Part shown: piece by piece, positions 20,138 to 28,540 of the stretch | Layout: every line of letters starts with the position of its first letter | Position numbering within the stretch: the first letter of the stretch is position 1 | Assembly (NCBI GenBank): GCA_024236175.1 | Contig: JACKKY010000004.1 | Span: 12,501 to 76,500, forward strand | Direction of reading: 5' to 3' | DNA: 64,000 nucleotides | From: Novosphingobium sp. | GTDB taxonomy: Bacteria > Pseudomonadota > Alphaproteobacteria > Sphingomonadales > Sphingomonadaceae | Notes under the pieces: generated by a model | Database searches by the model: none | What the model was told of the DNA's origin: nothing | The model's input: the letters and a program-made list of their open reading frames with translations, nothing else | Translations under genes and position numbers: made by a program

Positions 20138-21991
20138 CTAAAGCCCGAGCGAGGTGGCGATCCAGAATGTCGCCCCCGCGGCGAGGTATGCCAGTCCGAA
20201 CAGGTAGACGAGCATGAACACCGGCCATTTCCACCCGTTCGTTTCACGCCGGGTGACGGCGATCGTCGACATGCATTGCGGTGCGAAGACGAACCAGGCG
20301 AGGAACGCCAGCGCCATCGGCAATGTCCAGCGTGCCTTGAGCTGGTCGCCGAGCGCCATTGCCGCCTCGTCCTCGTCGTCGGCCGCCACGGCATAGGTGG
20401 TCGCCAGCGAACTGACAGCCACTTCGCGCGCCGCCATGGCCGGGATCAGCGCCAGCGCCATGTCGCGATTGAAGCCGATCGGCTCGACTACCACGGCCAG
20501 CCCGTTCGCCAGCTTCCCGGCAAACGAGACGTCGACCTGGTTCTCGCCCTCGCCCGCACGCGGGAAGCTGAGCAGCAGCCACAGGATCACCGTGACCATG
20601 AAAATGATCGTGCCGGCGCGGCGCAGGAAGATCCAGGCGCGCTGGAACAGGCCGAGCGCCAGGTCGCGCAGCAGCGGCAACTGATACTTGGGCAGTTCCA
20701 TGATGAAGCCGCTGGCGGCCCCTCTGGTCAGTGACCGGCGAAGGACCAGTGCAGCCAGCATCGCTCCCAGGATTCCGGCGACATAGAGGCCGAACAGCAC
20801 GAGCCCCTGCAGGCCGATGCCGCCGCCAACCTTCTCGTTCGGGATGAAGGCCGCGATAATCACCGCGTAGACGGGCAGACGCGCAGAGCAGGTCATCAGC
20901 GGAGCAATCAGGATGGTCGTCAGCCGGTCGCGCGGATCGGCGATGCTGCGCGTCGCCATGATGCCGGGAATCGCGCAGGCAAAGCTGGAAAGCAGCGGGA
21001 TGAAGCTGCGCCCGGAGAGCCCGACGCTGGCCATCATCCGGTCCATCAGGAACGCGGCGCGGGCCATGTAACCGGAGGCTTCCATGGCGAGGATGAAGAA
21101 GAACAGGATCACGATCTGCGGCAGGAAGACGACCACCGAGCCCACGCCGGCTAGAATGCCTTCGGTAAGCAGGTCCCGGAACAGGCTTGGCGCGATAGTC
21201 TCACGCACGCCCTCGCTGAGCCAGCTCACGGCGCCTTCCAGCGCGTCGGCGAAAGGCGTCGCCCAGGCGAACACCGCCTGGAACACCACGAACAGCAATG
21301 CGAACAGGATCACCGGCCCCATCCACGGGTGGAGCAGGACAGTGTCGAGACGAGAATGCAGGCGATGGCGCGCCGTCTCGGAGATGATCGTCCCTTCGGC
21401 GATCGCGTGCGCGGTCAACCGCCTTTCGGGCAAGGTGACATGCGGGCGCGGATGGTCTCCCGGGTCACGCTCCGCCTGCTTCTCGGCCGCCGCGATCGCC
21501 TCGCTCAGCTCTGTCAGCCCCTTGCGCCGAACGGCCACCGTCGGAACGACCGGCACGCCCAACGCGCGCTCGAGCGCCTTGGGGTCGAGGACCAGCCCGT
21601 CGCGCTCGGCCAGGTCGAGCATGTTCAGCGCGACGACCGTCGGCTTGCCAAGTTCGATCACTTCCTGGGCGAAGACGAGATGCTGCTCGAGATTGGAGGC
21701 ATCGATCACGAGCACAAGAACATCGGGCGAGGCTTCACCCGGGAACTGGCCGAGTATGACCTTGGCGGTCACCTCCTCGTCGGGGCTGGTGGGATTGAGA
21801 CCATAGCTGCCCGGCAGGTCCGTCAGGTCCACCGGTTCCCCGCTGGGCAGCACCAACCGGCCCGATTTGCGCTCGACAGTGACACCGGGGTAGTTGGCGA
21901 TCTTCTGCCGCGCACCCGTCAGGGCATTGAACAGCGCGCTCTTGCCCGCATTGGGATTGCCTACCAGGGCCGCTGTGCGGTGTCGCGACAT
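20138..21991 (-). CDS. feoB: Ferrous iron transporter FeoB
   Basis: A 617-residue inner-membrane Fe(II) transporter. The N-terminal G domain shows G1 GNPNAGKS, G3 DLPG and G4 NMLD, followed by membrane helices from about residue 225 to the end, with two nucleoside-recognition (Gate) repeats and the conserved Cys-containing SFACAIPGIMATR. It is shorter than the 770-residue E. coli form, as in many alphaproteobacteria, and lacks a FeoC gene. It lies 19 bases after feoA in one operon that is probably Fur-controlled. Confidence 0.97.
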   Translation of the reverse strand: MSRHRTAALVGNPNAGKSALFNALTGARQKIANYPGVTVERKSGRLVLPSGEPVDLTDLPGSYGLNPTSPDEEVTAKVILGQFPGEASPDVLVLVIDASNLEQHLVFAQEVIELGKPTVVALNMLDLAERDGLVLDPKALERALGVPVVPTVAVRRKGLTELSEAIAAAEKQAERDPGDHPRPHVTLPERRLTAHAIAEGTIISETARHRLHSRLDTVLLHPWMGPVILFALLFVVFQAVFAWATPFADALEGAVSWLSEGVRETIAPSLFRDLLTEGILAGVGSVVVFLPQIVILFFFILAMEASGYMARAAFLMDRMMASVGLSGRSFIPLLSSFACAIPGIMATRSIADPRDRLTTILIAPLMTCSARLPVYAVIIAAFIPNEKVGGGIGLQGLVLFGLYVAGILGAMLAALVLRRSLTRGAASGFIMELPKYQLPLLRDLALGLFQRAWIFLRRAGTIIFMVTVILWLLLSFPRAGEGENQVDVSFAGKLANGLAVVVEPIGFNRDMALALIPAMAAREVAVSSLATTYAVAADDEDEAAMALGDQLKARWTLPMALAFLAWFVFAPQCMSTIAVTRRETNGWKWPVFMLVYLFGLAYLAAGATFWIATSLGL

Positions 21992-22010
21992 TCAGTACTT
22001 CCAGCCCATT

Positions 22011-22250
22011 TCAGACGACCTCGACCTGCATCGCCTGCGCGTGAACCCGCCGCATGGCGACGTTCATCCGCCCGATCATGATCGCAAGCGGGTCGCGACC
22101 GCCGAACACTCCGCGATGGGCGACCGACACCCGCGCGCCTTCGTCTAGGCCGAGCGCGCGCAGCCGCTGCGCTTCCTCGTCCGCAAGGCGCGACCAGTCG
22201 ACCGCGACGATGCGGGCGCGCTGGCCGATCGGAAGAACATCGAGAGTCAT
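22011..22250 (-). CDS. feoA: Ferrous iron transport protein FeoA
   Basis: A 79-residue SH3-like cytoplasmic partner of FeoB, starting MTLDVLPIGQRARIVAVDW and containing RLRALGLDEGARVSVAHR and GGRDPLAIMIG. It is first in the feoAB operon. A Fur-box-like repeat lies 30-46 bases upstream of its start. Confidence 0.95.
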   Translation of the reverse strand: MTLDVLPIGQRARIVAVDWSRLADEEAQRLRALGLDEGARVSVAHRGVFGGRDPLAIMIGRMNVAMRRVHAQAMQVEVV

Positions 22251-22279
22251 ATGACTGCGCTGCCAGATTGATCAGTTAA

Positions 22280-22296
22280 TTGCAACTGGTTCGCAA
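22280..22296. promoter_or_regulatory. Candidate Fur box upstream of feoAB
   Basis: On the minus strand TTGCGAACCAGTTGCAA forms an interrupted inverted repeat (TTGC ... GCAA) in an A/T-rich stretch 30-46 bases upstream of the feoA start. It resembles alphaproteobacterial Fur sites of the TTGCNNNTNNNTNGCAA kind. A fur gene is in this window (30924-31361). A neighbouring CTGTTACAG palindrome (22300-22308) may be part of the same control region. Confidence 0.45.
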
Positions 22297-22345
22297 TAAC
22301 TGTTACAGAAAACCGCGCATTGTTCCAGATCAATTCGTGAGTCAA

Positions 22346-23005
22346 TCAATTCGCGGGGTAACGCAGCCGCCCCAGGAAGCGCGCGAAGCTGAAGCGTTCG
22401 TCTTCGGACCTCAGCAATCGCGCCTTCGCCTTCTCGAAACGCATGACTCCATCGATCCGTCGATCGAGGAAGGCCCTCGTCTCCACCTTCCCCTCGCTCT
22501 TGTCGTCGACGAAAACAGCGAGTGTCGCGGCGTAGATACCCGCGAGAATCGCGCGCTTGGAATAGTGGTTGAAATCCGCAGCCGTATCGCCCGCCAGCCG
22601 CCACATCGCATCGGCGCTTTCCCAACCGAGCCTGAGCGCCCTGCCCGCATTTTGCGGCATGGCCATGATCGCCAGCGCACGGCGCAGCGCCTCCTCCATC
22701 CCCGAGACCGCTTCCAGCCGGAACAGCACCAGCGCCCGGATCCTCTCGCGCACCGGCATGACAGCCAGCATGTCTTGGTTGAAAGCCTCGGCCATCCTCT
22801 CATCGACGTGAGCGATCCAGGCAGCGATCATATCCATCGCACCGTCGCGGAACGCATAGTCGGCAACGTCCGGATCGACACCCGCCTCGGCCGCCGCATT
22901 GGCGACCGCCTCTTTGGTCCAGCCGTCGAAAACGGCCGCCGCGGCGATGCCCGGCGCCAGTTCGAGCCGCAACTCGTCGAGTGTCAGGTCTTCGGTATTG
23001 GCCAT
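22346..23005 (-). CDS. coq9: COQ9 family protein (ubiquinone biosynthesis)
   Basis: A 219-residue protein from ATG 23005 (MANTEDLTLDELRLELAPGI). The COQ9 pattern is clear: TVAFDGWT-like AAVFDGWTKEAV at the start of a TetR-like helical fold, then the lipid-binding C-terminal domain with GWESADAMWRLAGDTAADFNHYSKRAILAGIYAATLAVF. In mitochondria COQ9 binds lipid and presents intermediates to the hydroxylase COQ7. The open frame reaches back to 23203 but those residues belong to the upstream ankyrin gene region. Confidence 0.93.
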   Translation of the reverse strand: MANTEDLTLDELRLELAPGIAAAAVFDGWTKEAVANAAAEAGVDPDVADYAFRDGAMDMIAAWIAHVDERMAEAFNQDMLAVMPVRERIRALVLFRLEAVSGMEEALRRALAIMAMPQNAGRALRLGWESADAMWRLAGDTAADFNHYSKRAILAGIYAATLAVFVDDKSEGKVETRAFLDRRIDGVMRFEKAKARLLRSEDERFSFARFLGRLRYPAN

Positions 23006-23009
23006 CGAA

Positions 23010-23648
23010 TCAGAATGTGGGGCCATAGACGGCTCGCGAACCGGCACGTTCTTCCTTGGGCTTCGCGTTGGCCTCGATCTCGGACAGCAAGGGGCTGCCG
23101 CGACCGGCCAGTTCGGCATAGTCGCGAGCGGAACGGCCCGAATTGTCGGCCCGGTCCGGATCGGCGCCGCCTTTGAGGAGGATGCGCAACATGGCGATGT
23201 CACGCCGGTGAACCGCCGAGATCAGGGGTGTTTCCCCGGCGTCGTTCGACTCGTTGAGGTCGGCATTCTTCGAGACGAGAAGCTCGACGCCTTCCAGGAA
23301 ACCGAGATTGGTGGCGAGTTGCAGCGGCGTCACGCCCTTGCCGTCGCGCGCGTTCACATTCGCTCCCTTCTGGATGAGATAGCTCATCCAGGTCAGGTCG
23401 CGGCGAGCGGTGACGATATGCAAGGCAGTTTCTCCGCTGGTCACGTCGCGCGTATTGACGATCGTCGAGCCGGGCTCGTTGATCGCCTCTTCCACCTTGA
23501 CGCCGTCCTTCTTCTTGACCGCGTCCAGGAACTTGTAACCTTGCGAAAACTGCGCATGCGCCGGACCCGCCATCGCCAGGATGCCTGCAAGCAGCGGCAG
23601 CATGATCCGCACCAGCGATCCGCCCCGGCCTCCGCTTCCCCTAAACAC
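23010..23648 (-). CDS. Periplasmic ankyrin-repeat protein
   Basis: About 212 residues from GTG 23648, chosen for a strong AGGAGG nine bases upstream; ATG 23603 (MLPLLAGILAMAGPAHAQ) is an alternative that keeps the same signal peptide cleaved after AHAQ. Four to five ankyrin repeats fill residues 50-190: SGETALHIVTARRD, DGKGVTPLQLATN, DAGETPLISAVHRRD and NSGRSARDYAEL. Such repeats bind proteins; partner unknown. It stands four bases upstream of coq9, so the two are probably co-transcribed, and is divergent from the Sco gene. Confidence 0.88.
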   Translation of the reverse strand: MFRGSGGRGGSLVRIMLPLLAGILAMAGPAHAQFSQGYKFLDAVKKKDGVKVEEAINEPGSTIVNTRDVTSGETALHIVTARRDLTWMSYLIQKGANVNARDGKGVTPLQLATNLGFLEGVELLVSKNADLNESNDAGETPLISAVHRRDIAMLRILLKGGADPDRADNSGRSARDYAELAGRGSPLLSEIEANAKPKEERAGSRAVYGPTF

Positions 23649-23725
23649 CGAAATCGTCCTCCTTCCGAGCGCGCGCCAAACACAGCGCAAGATCTCGCTT
23701 CTTGCGCCAGAAGCTTTAGCAGAGC

Positions 23726-24337
23726 ATGAACCGCCGCGCCATGACCTACCGAACTCGCGCAATTGCCACACTCTTCCTGCCACTGGCGCTGCTTGCCTGC
23801 GATGGCCCGTCCGCGAGCGCTCCCCAGCGCCCACCGCTCGAAGGCGCGAAGATCGGCGGGCCTTTCACTCTCGTCGACAAGGATGGCAAGTCCGTCCGCT
23901 GGCAAGACTTCGACGGCGAATACCGCATCGTCTATTTCGGCTACACCTTCTGTCCGGACGCCTGCCCGACCGACGTCAACGTGATGATGCAGGGGTTTTC
24001 CCATTTCGAGAAGGAGCACCCCGATCTGGCGAACGAGGTCCGGCCGATCTTCATTTCGATTGATCCGGCTCGCGACACGCCGGAGGCGGTCGGCCAGTTC
24101 GCCGCCGCTTTCTCGCCACGGCTCCTGGGCCTCACCGGCACGCCCGAACAGGTCGAGCAAGCGGCAAAGGCGTTCGCCGCCTATTACGCGAAGGGTGAGG
24201 AGTCGGCCGGCGGTTATCTGATGGATCACAGCCGGGCCGCGTATCTGATGGGCCGCGACGGCAAGCCGATTGCCATCCTCCCCGTCGATGCCAACCCGGA
24301 AGCAGTGTCCCAGGAACTGGAAAAATGGGTGAAATAG
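23726..24337 (+). CDS. SCO1/SenC family copper chaperone lipoprotein
   Basis: A 203-residue thioredoxin-fold protein. A lipoprotein signal ends in LLAC with Cys25. The copper-binding motif FGYTFCPDACP supplies Cys76 and Cys80, and the later DHSRAAYL supplies the His ligand. It helps load Cu into the CuA site of cytochrome c oxidase at the periplasmic face. An alternative start is ATG 23741. The stop overlaps the next start by 13 bases. Confidence 0.94.
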   Translation: MNRRAMTYRTRAIATLFLPLALLACDGPSASAPQRPPLEGAKIGGPFTLVDKDGKSVRWQDFDGEYRIVYFGYTFCPDACPTDVNVMMQGFSHFEKEHPDLANEVRPIFISIDPARDTPEAVGQFAAAFSPRLLGLTGTPEQVEQAAKAFAAYYAKGEESAGGYLMDHSRAAYLMGRDGKPIAILPVDANPEAVSQELEKWVK

Positions 24338-24777
24338 CGCCCGGCTCACGGTTCTGGGAACAGCCTCTGGAAAATCTGAGCCGGAGCGAGTGGGAAGCGC
24401 TGTGCGACGGCTGCGGACAATGCTGTCTGCACAAGGTCGAAGACGAAGACACCGGCGAGATCTACCGCACCAACGTCGCGTGCAAGCTGCTCGACCTCGA
24501 TACCGCGCGCTGCAGCGACTACCGGCACCGCCGCGCCTGGGTTCCCGATTGCCTCCGGCTGACGCCGCGCAATGCCGCAAGTCTGGAATGGCTGCCCGAA
24601 ACCTGCGCCTATCGCCTGCGTGCGCAGGGGGAACCGCTGCCGGACTGGCACTATCTCATATCCGGCGACCGCGACGCAGTGCACCGCGCCGGGGTTTCGA
24701 TCATAGGCAAGGTCGTGAGCGAAGATCTCGCCGGCCCGCTCGAACACCACATCGTCTGGCAGGACGAAGATGATTGA
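24325..24777 (+). CDS. YcgN family cysteine cluster protein (UPF0260)
   Basis: A 150-residue protein with the family's metal-binding cysteines: CDGCGQCCLHKVEDEDT, VACKLLD, RCSDYRHRR and PDCLRL. Full-length family members are about 150 residues. The function is unknown; a zinc or iron-sulfur site is likely. It overlaps both neighbours (Sco upstream and the SprT-like peptidase downstream by eight bases), so the three form one operon. Confidence 0.92.
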   Translation: MGEIAPGSRFWEQPLENLSRSEWEALCDGCGQCCLHKVEDEDTGEIYRTNVACKLLDLDTARCSDYRHRRAWVPDCLRLTPRNAASLEWLPETCAYRLRAQGEPLPDWHYLISGDRDAVHRAGVSIIGKVVSEDLAGPLEHHIVWQDEDD

Positions 24778-25495
24778 CTGGCTCAAACGCGATCCGCGCG
24801 AAGCGCCTACCGTCATGGTCGGCGATCGACCGCTGCCGCTCGTCGTGCGGCGGCTCCACAATGCACGGCGCATGACTCTCCGCCTCGCACCGGACGGTAG
24901 CGAGGTGCGCATCTCCATTCCGCGCTGGGGCCGGACGGCGGAAGCGCTTGATTTCGCAAGATCGCGGGCCGACTGGCTGGCGCAGCAGCTCGCGGCCTTG
25001 CCGGTGCGCGAACCGGTGCGCGCCGGCAGACCGATCCCCTATCGCGGCGAATTCATCGAGATCGCCCATCGGACCGATGCGCCTCGCAAGCCCCGGCTGC
25101 ACGACGGCCGCGTTAGCATCGGCGGACCAGCCGAAACGCTTGAACCCAGGCTGCGGCGCTGGCTGGAAAGCGAGGCCCGGGAGCATCTATCGCAGGACCT
25201 TGTCGACTATTGCGCACGCATTGAGCTTCCGGTTCCCCGCCTGAGCCTGTCCAATGCGGGGCGCCGCTGGGGCAGTTGCTCGGCGAAGGGATGGATCAGG
25301 ATCAACTGGCGGCTGGTGATGGCGCCGGACTTCGTGCGCCGTTCTGTTGTCGCTCATGAAGTGGCCCACCTGGTACACCTCGATCACTCTCCGCGCTTTC
25401 ACGCGCTGCTCGGCGAGCTTTTCGAAGGTGACATTGCCGAAGCCAACAGTTGGCTGAAACGCGAAGGACGCGGATTGTTTGCGCAGTTCGGGTGA
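24770..25495 (+). CDS. YgjP-type M48-like metal-dependent hydrolase (DUF45)
   Basis: A 241-residue putative zinc metallopeptidase of the SprT-like DUF45 family. SNAGRRWGSCSAKGWIRINW is the family signature and HEVAHLVHLDHSPRFH holds the HExxH zinc site. No signal peptide, so it is cytoplasmic. The substrate is unknown. Confidence 0.92.
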   Translation: MIDWLKRDPREAPTVMVGDRPLPLVVRRLHNARRMTLRLAPDGSEVRISIPRWGRTAEALDFARSRADWLAQQLAALPVREPVRAGRPIPYRGEFIEIAHRTDAPRKPRLHDGRVSIGGPAETLEPRLRRWLESEAREHLSQDLVDYCARIELPVPRLSLSNAGRRWGSCSAKGWIRINWRLVMAPDFVRRSVVAHEVAHLVHLDHSPRFHALLGELFEGDIAEANSWLKREGRGLFAQFG

Positions 25496-25551
25496 CAGCC
25501 GCGAATGCGTAGCTCTGGCACTCCGGCCAGCAAATCCCTATCATCTGCAGA

Positions 25552-26007
25552 ATGGCACTCATCCGCCCATCCAGCTTCTGGCGACAAGTCAACCCGCGCG
25601 GCGCTGTGTCCGACTTCGTCGCCGTGTGGCGACAGGCCGGAAACAACCGCTGGCGCATTGCCGCGGTTTCCGGTGCGTGCACTTTCGCGGTGTTCTCGGT
25701 GATGTGGCAGGAGGAGGCGCGCGGCCCGCCGCCCCGGCCGAAGGTGGAATACATCACCACCTACCGGGCCGACCGCAGCGACGAGGAGATCATCGCCTCG
25801 AACGTCGCCAACCAGAAGCGCAAGGAGCGGCTCGCCGCCGAGCAGGCCAGACGCGACGAGGAAGTGCGCGATATCTACAAGACGCTCGGCCGCCTTTCCG
25901 GGATGGATGTCGAAGCAATCGAAAAGAAGGCGATAGCCGAGCGCGCGGCGGAAGAACGGGCCAAGGCAGCGGCAACGCCGGCAATCCCGGGCCCCACCGG
26001 CCAGTGA
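25552..26007 (+). CDS. Hypothetical single-pass membrane protein with charged helix
   Basis: A 151-residue protein. One hydrophobic segment (about residues 34-51, WRIAAVSGACTFAVFSVMW) is followed by a Pro-rich stretch and a long charged, probably coiled-coil helix (residues 75-140) rich in Glu, Lys, Arg and Ala. The N-terminus is predicted inside and the helix outside. I do not recognise a family with a known role. It lies 11 bases upstream of ribD and is probably co-transcribed. Confidence 0.75.
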   Translation: MALIRPSSFWRQVNPRGAVSDFVAVWRQAGNNRWRIAAVSGACTFAVFSVMWQEEARGPPPRPKVEYITTYRADRSDEEIIASNVANQKRKERLAAEQARRDEEVRDIYKTLGRLSGMDVEAIEKKAIAERAAEERAKAAATPAIPGPTGQ

Positions 26008-26017
26008 GCGAACGCGG

Positions 26018-26995
26018 ATGAATGAGGATTCGCGCTGGCTCGCGGCAGCGGCTTCACTTGCTTCCCGTGCTCGTCCGCTGAGCCGGCCCAATCCCGCCGT
26101 CGGCGCCATCATCGTCAGGGAAAATGCCGTTGTCGGGCGCGGCTGGACGCATGACGGCGGTCGTCCGCATGCCGAAGCGGTGGCGCTCGAGAAGGCAGGC
26201 GACGAAGCAAAGGATGCGACGCTCTACGTGACGCTCGAACCCTGCGCGCATGAGAGCAAGCGCGGCCCGGCCTGTGCCGACCTGATCGCCGCATCGCCGC
26301 TTGCTCGCCTGGTCGTCGGCTGCGAAGATCCCGACCCGCGCACCGCAGGCGACGGCATCGCCCGAGTCCGCGAGGCGGGCATTGAAGCCGAACTCGTCCC
26401 CTCGCCCGAAGCGGAAGCGAGCCTTGCCGGATATCTCAAGCTTCGCCGCCATGGTCGTCCCGAAGTAACGCTCAAACTCGCAACCTCGCTCGACGGATGC
26501 ATCGCGCTGGCCGATGGTCAGAGCCAGTGGATCACCGGCGATGCCGCTCGCGCCCATTGCCACGCGATGCGCGCGAAATCCGACGCCATTCTCGTCGGCG
26601 GCGGAACCCTGCGGGCGGATGCTCCGCGCCTCGATGTGCGATTGCAGGGGCTTGAAGACAGAAGCCCCGAGCGCTGGGTGCTGACCCGGGGGCAGGCTCC
26701 GCAGGGCTGGCACACCCTGCCCTCGCCGGATGCGATTTCCGGAATGGTCGATACCCAATATCTGTTCGTCGAGGGCGGTGCGCAGACGGCCGCCGCGTTC
26801 CTTGCCGCCGGCCTCGTCGACCGGCTGCTGGTCTACCGTGCTCCGATCGCAATCGGTTCGGGAATGCCTTGCATCGGCGACATCGGCCTGGGCTCGCTCG
26901 ACGACGCCCACGGACAATGGCAGATCACCGACCGCCGGCAGCTTGGCAAGGATAGCCTCGAAGTCTATCAGCGAGCGCCATGTTCACCGGCATAG
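26018..26995 (+). CDS. ribD: Bifunctional riboflavin deaminase/reductase RibD
   Basis: A 325-residue two-domain enzyme for the second and third steps of riboflavin synthesis. The N-terminal deaminase has the zinc site HAEAVAL plus EPCAHESKRGPAC, a variant of the usual PCSHxGRTPPC. The C-terminal reductase (from about residue 145) has TLKLATSLDGCIAL and VEGGAQTAAAFL. It overlaps ribE by 16 bases. Confidence 0.95.
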   Translation: MNEDSRWLAAAASLASRARPLSRPNPAVGAIIVRENAVVGRGWTHDGGRPHAEAVALEKAGDEAKDATLYVTLEPCAHESKRGPACADLIAASPLARLVVGCEDPDPRTAGDGIARVREAGIEAELVPSPEAEASLAGYLKLRRHGRPEVTLKLATSLDGCIALADGQSQWITGDAARAHCHAMRAKSDAILVGGGTLRADAPRLDVRLQGLEDRSPERWVLTRGQAPQGWHTLPSPDAISGMVDTQYLFVEGGAQTAAAFLAAGLVDRLLVYRAPIAIGSGMPCIGDIGLGSLDDAHGQWQITDRRQLGKDSLEVYQRAPCSPA

Positions 26996-27597
26996 TCACC
27001 GCCATCGGCACGATCCGCGAGGCCCGCCAGACGGGCGATCTCCACGCCGTCATCGCCTGCCCCTTCGATCCGGCGACCATCGCCATGGGCGCCTCCATCG
27101 CATGCTCGGGTGTCTGCCTGACGGTCGTGGACAAGGGCGGAAGCGCCGGAGACGCATGGTTTGCGGTCGATATTTCGGGGGAAACCGTGGCTCGCACGGT
27201 TCCCGCCCGGTGGGAGGTAGGGCAGCGCCTCAACCTCGAACCCGCGCTGAAACTCGGCGACGAACTGGGCGGCCACATCGTCACGGGCCATGTCGACGGC
27301 GTGGGAAAAGTTGCAGCGATCTCGCCCGAAGGCGATTCCCGCCGCATCACTTTCGCCGCGCCGAGCGAGCTTGCGCCCTATCTCGCGCCAAAAGGCTCGA
27401 TAACCGTCGACGGCGTATCGCTGACCGTCAACGAAGTCGCCGACCAGGCCGACGGGAGTTGCCATTTCTCGGTCAACATCATCCCTCATACCGGTGAAGT
27501 CACCACGCTCGGCGCACTGGGCGAAGGCGACAGGGTCAATCTCGAGATCGACGTGCTGGCCCGCTACCTCCAGCGAATGCAGAGCCTGAGGCAGTAA
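26980..27597 (+). CDS. ribE: Riboflavin synthase, alpha subunit
   Basis: A 205-residue enzyme starting MFTGIVTAIGTI, with two lumazine-binding repeats (residues 1-97 and 98-195), seen as MGASIACSGVCLTV and KGSITVDGVSLTVNEV. It dismutates two 6,7-dimethyl-8-ribityllumazine to riboflavin and works as a trimer. It is co-transcribed with ribD; ribA/ribB and ribH are not in this window. The convergent LLM gene ends eight bases away. Confidence 0.96.
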   Translation: MFTGIVTAIGTIREARQTGDLHAVIACPFDPATIAMGASIACSGVCLTVVDKGGSAGDAWFAVDISGETVARTVPARWEVGQRLNLEPALKLGDELGGHIVTGHVDGVGKVAAISPEGDSRRITFAAPSELAPYLAPKGSITVDGVSLTVNEVADQADGSCHFSVNIIPHTGEVTTLGALGEGDRVNLEIDVLARYLQRMQSLRQ

Positions 27598-27604
27598 GTC
27601 GACC

Positions 27605-28465
27605 TCATGATTCCAGTCGCTGGCGAACTTCAGCGATGAAATCGATGTGCTGTTGGATTTCCTTGAAACCCAGGCCCAGGGTCCTGACCCCGGCGTGGGT
27701 TCCGCCTGCATCGCGCCAGCGCCGGAGCAGGTCGAGCGTAGCTTTCACGCCGGACCCGTCGGGCAACTGGTAGTCTGCCCCGAAGCCCTCTGCCGAACGG
27801 TCCGCCTCCGCAAGGTACCCCCGCAGCGCCTCCCATCCATCGAGGACGTTTTCCGGCTTGCCGCCGAATATGAACCCGTCCGCAAGCTGTGCCGCGCGTC
27901 GCAGCGCCGGCTGCGAGAAGCCGCCGCAATAGATCGGTATCCGCCGTCCGGGCAAGGGATTGAGCCCGGCACGATCGATCCGGTCGAAATCGCCGGAGAA
28001 ACTCATTGGTGATTCGCCCCATAGCCGGCGCAGCAAAACGATCTGCTCCGACAGCCGTTTTCCGCGCCGGTGGAAATCCTGCCCCAGCGCTTCATATTCG
28101 ACATAGTTCCAGCCAATCCCCACGCCCAACCGCAGGCGTCCGCCGGAAAACAGGTCCACATCGGCAGCCTGGCGCGCGACAAGCAGCGTCTGGCGCTGCG
28201 GCAGGACCAATACGCCCGTGACGAGCTCGATCCGCTCGGTGATGCCAGCAAGATAGCCGAAAGACACCAGCGGATCGTGGAAGGGATGCTCGACCGTATA
28301 AGGCCCCCACAGCGGCGGATCGCGGTTTTCGTGAACCGCGCCGGCGACATGCTCGAACAACGCCAGATAGTCGTAGCCCAGCCCATCGGCGGCTCTGGCA
28401 AATGCCGCAAGTGCCTGCGGATCGCCTCCCATTTCGATTTGCGGATAGATGGCGCCGATCTTCAT
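27605..28465 (-). CDS. LLM-class (luciferase-like) flavin-dependent oxidoreductase
   Basis: A 286-residue TIM-barrel oxidoreductase of the bacterial luciferase superfamily, starting MKIGAIYPQIEMGG at ATG 28465 with AGGAGG nine bases upstream. RLRLGVGIGWNYVEYEALG is the family's central motif and PIYCGGFSQPALRRAAQLADGF the later one. It resembles the group annotated as F420-dependent (TIGR03619 type). Few alphaproteobacteria make F420, so FMN is a likely alternative. The open frame extends to 29641 only as an antisense shadow of nfuA and tsaB. Substrate unknown. Confidence 0.88.
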   Translation of the reverse strand: MKIGAIYPQIEMGGDPQALAAFARAADGLGYDYLALFEHVAGAVHENRDPPLWGPYTVEHPFHDPLVSFGYLAGITERIELVTGVLVLPQRQTLLVARQAADVDLFSGGRLRLGVGIGWNYVEYEALGQDFHRRGKRLSEQIVLLRRLWGESPMSFSGDFDRIDRAGLNPLPGRRIPIYCGGFSQPALRRAAQLADGFIFGGKPENVLDGWEALRGYLAEADRSAEGFGADYQLPDGSGVKATLDLLRRWRDAGGTHAGVRTLGLGFKEIQQHIDFIAEVRQRLES

Positions 28466-28540
28466 GTATGCCTCCTGGACCATGCTGCGGACGATCTCAG
28501 CACTTGACCGGTCACCGCCCGAGCCTACATCCCTTGCATC

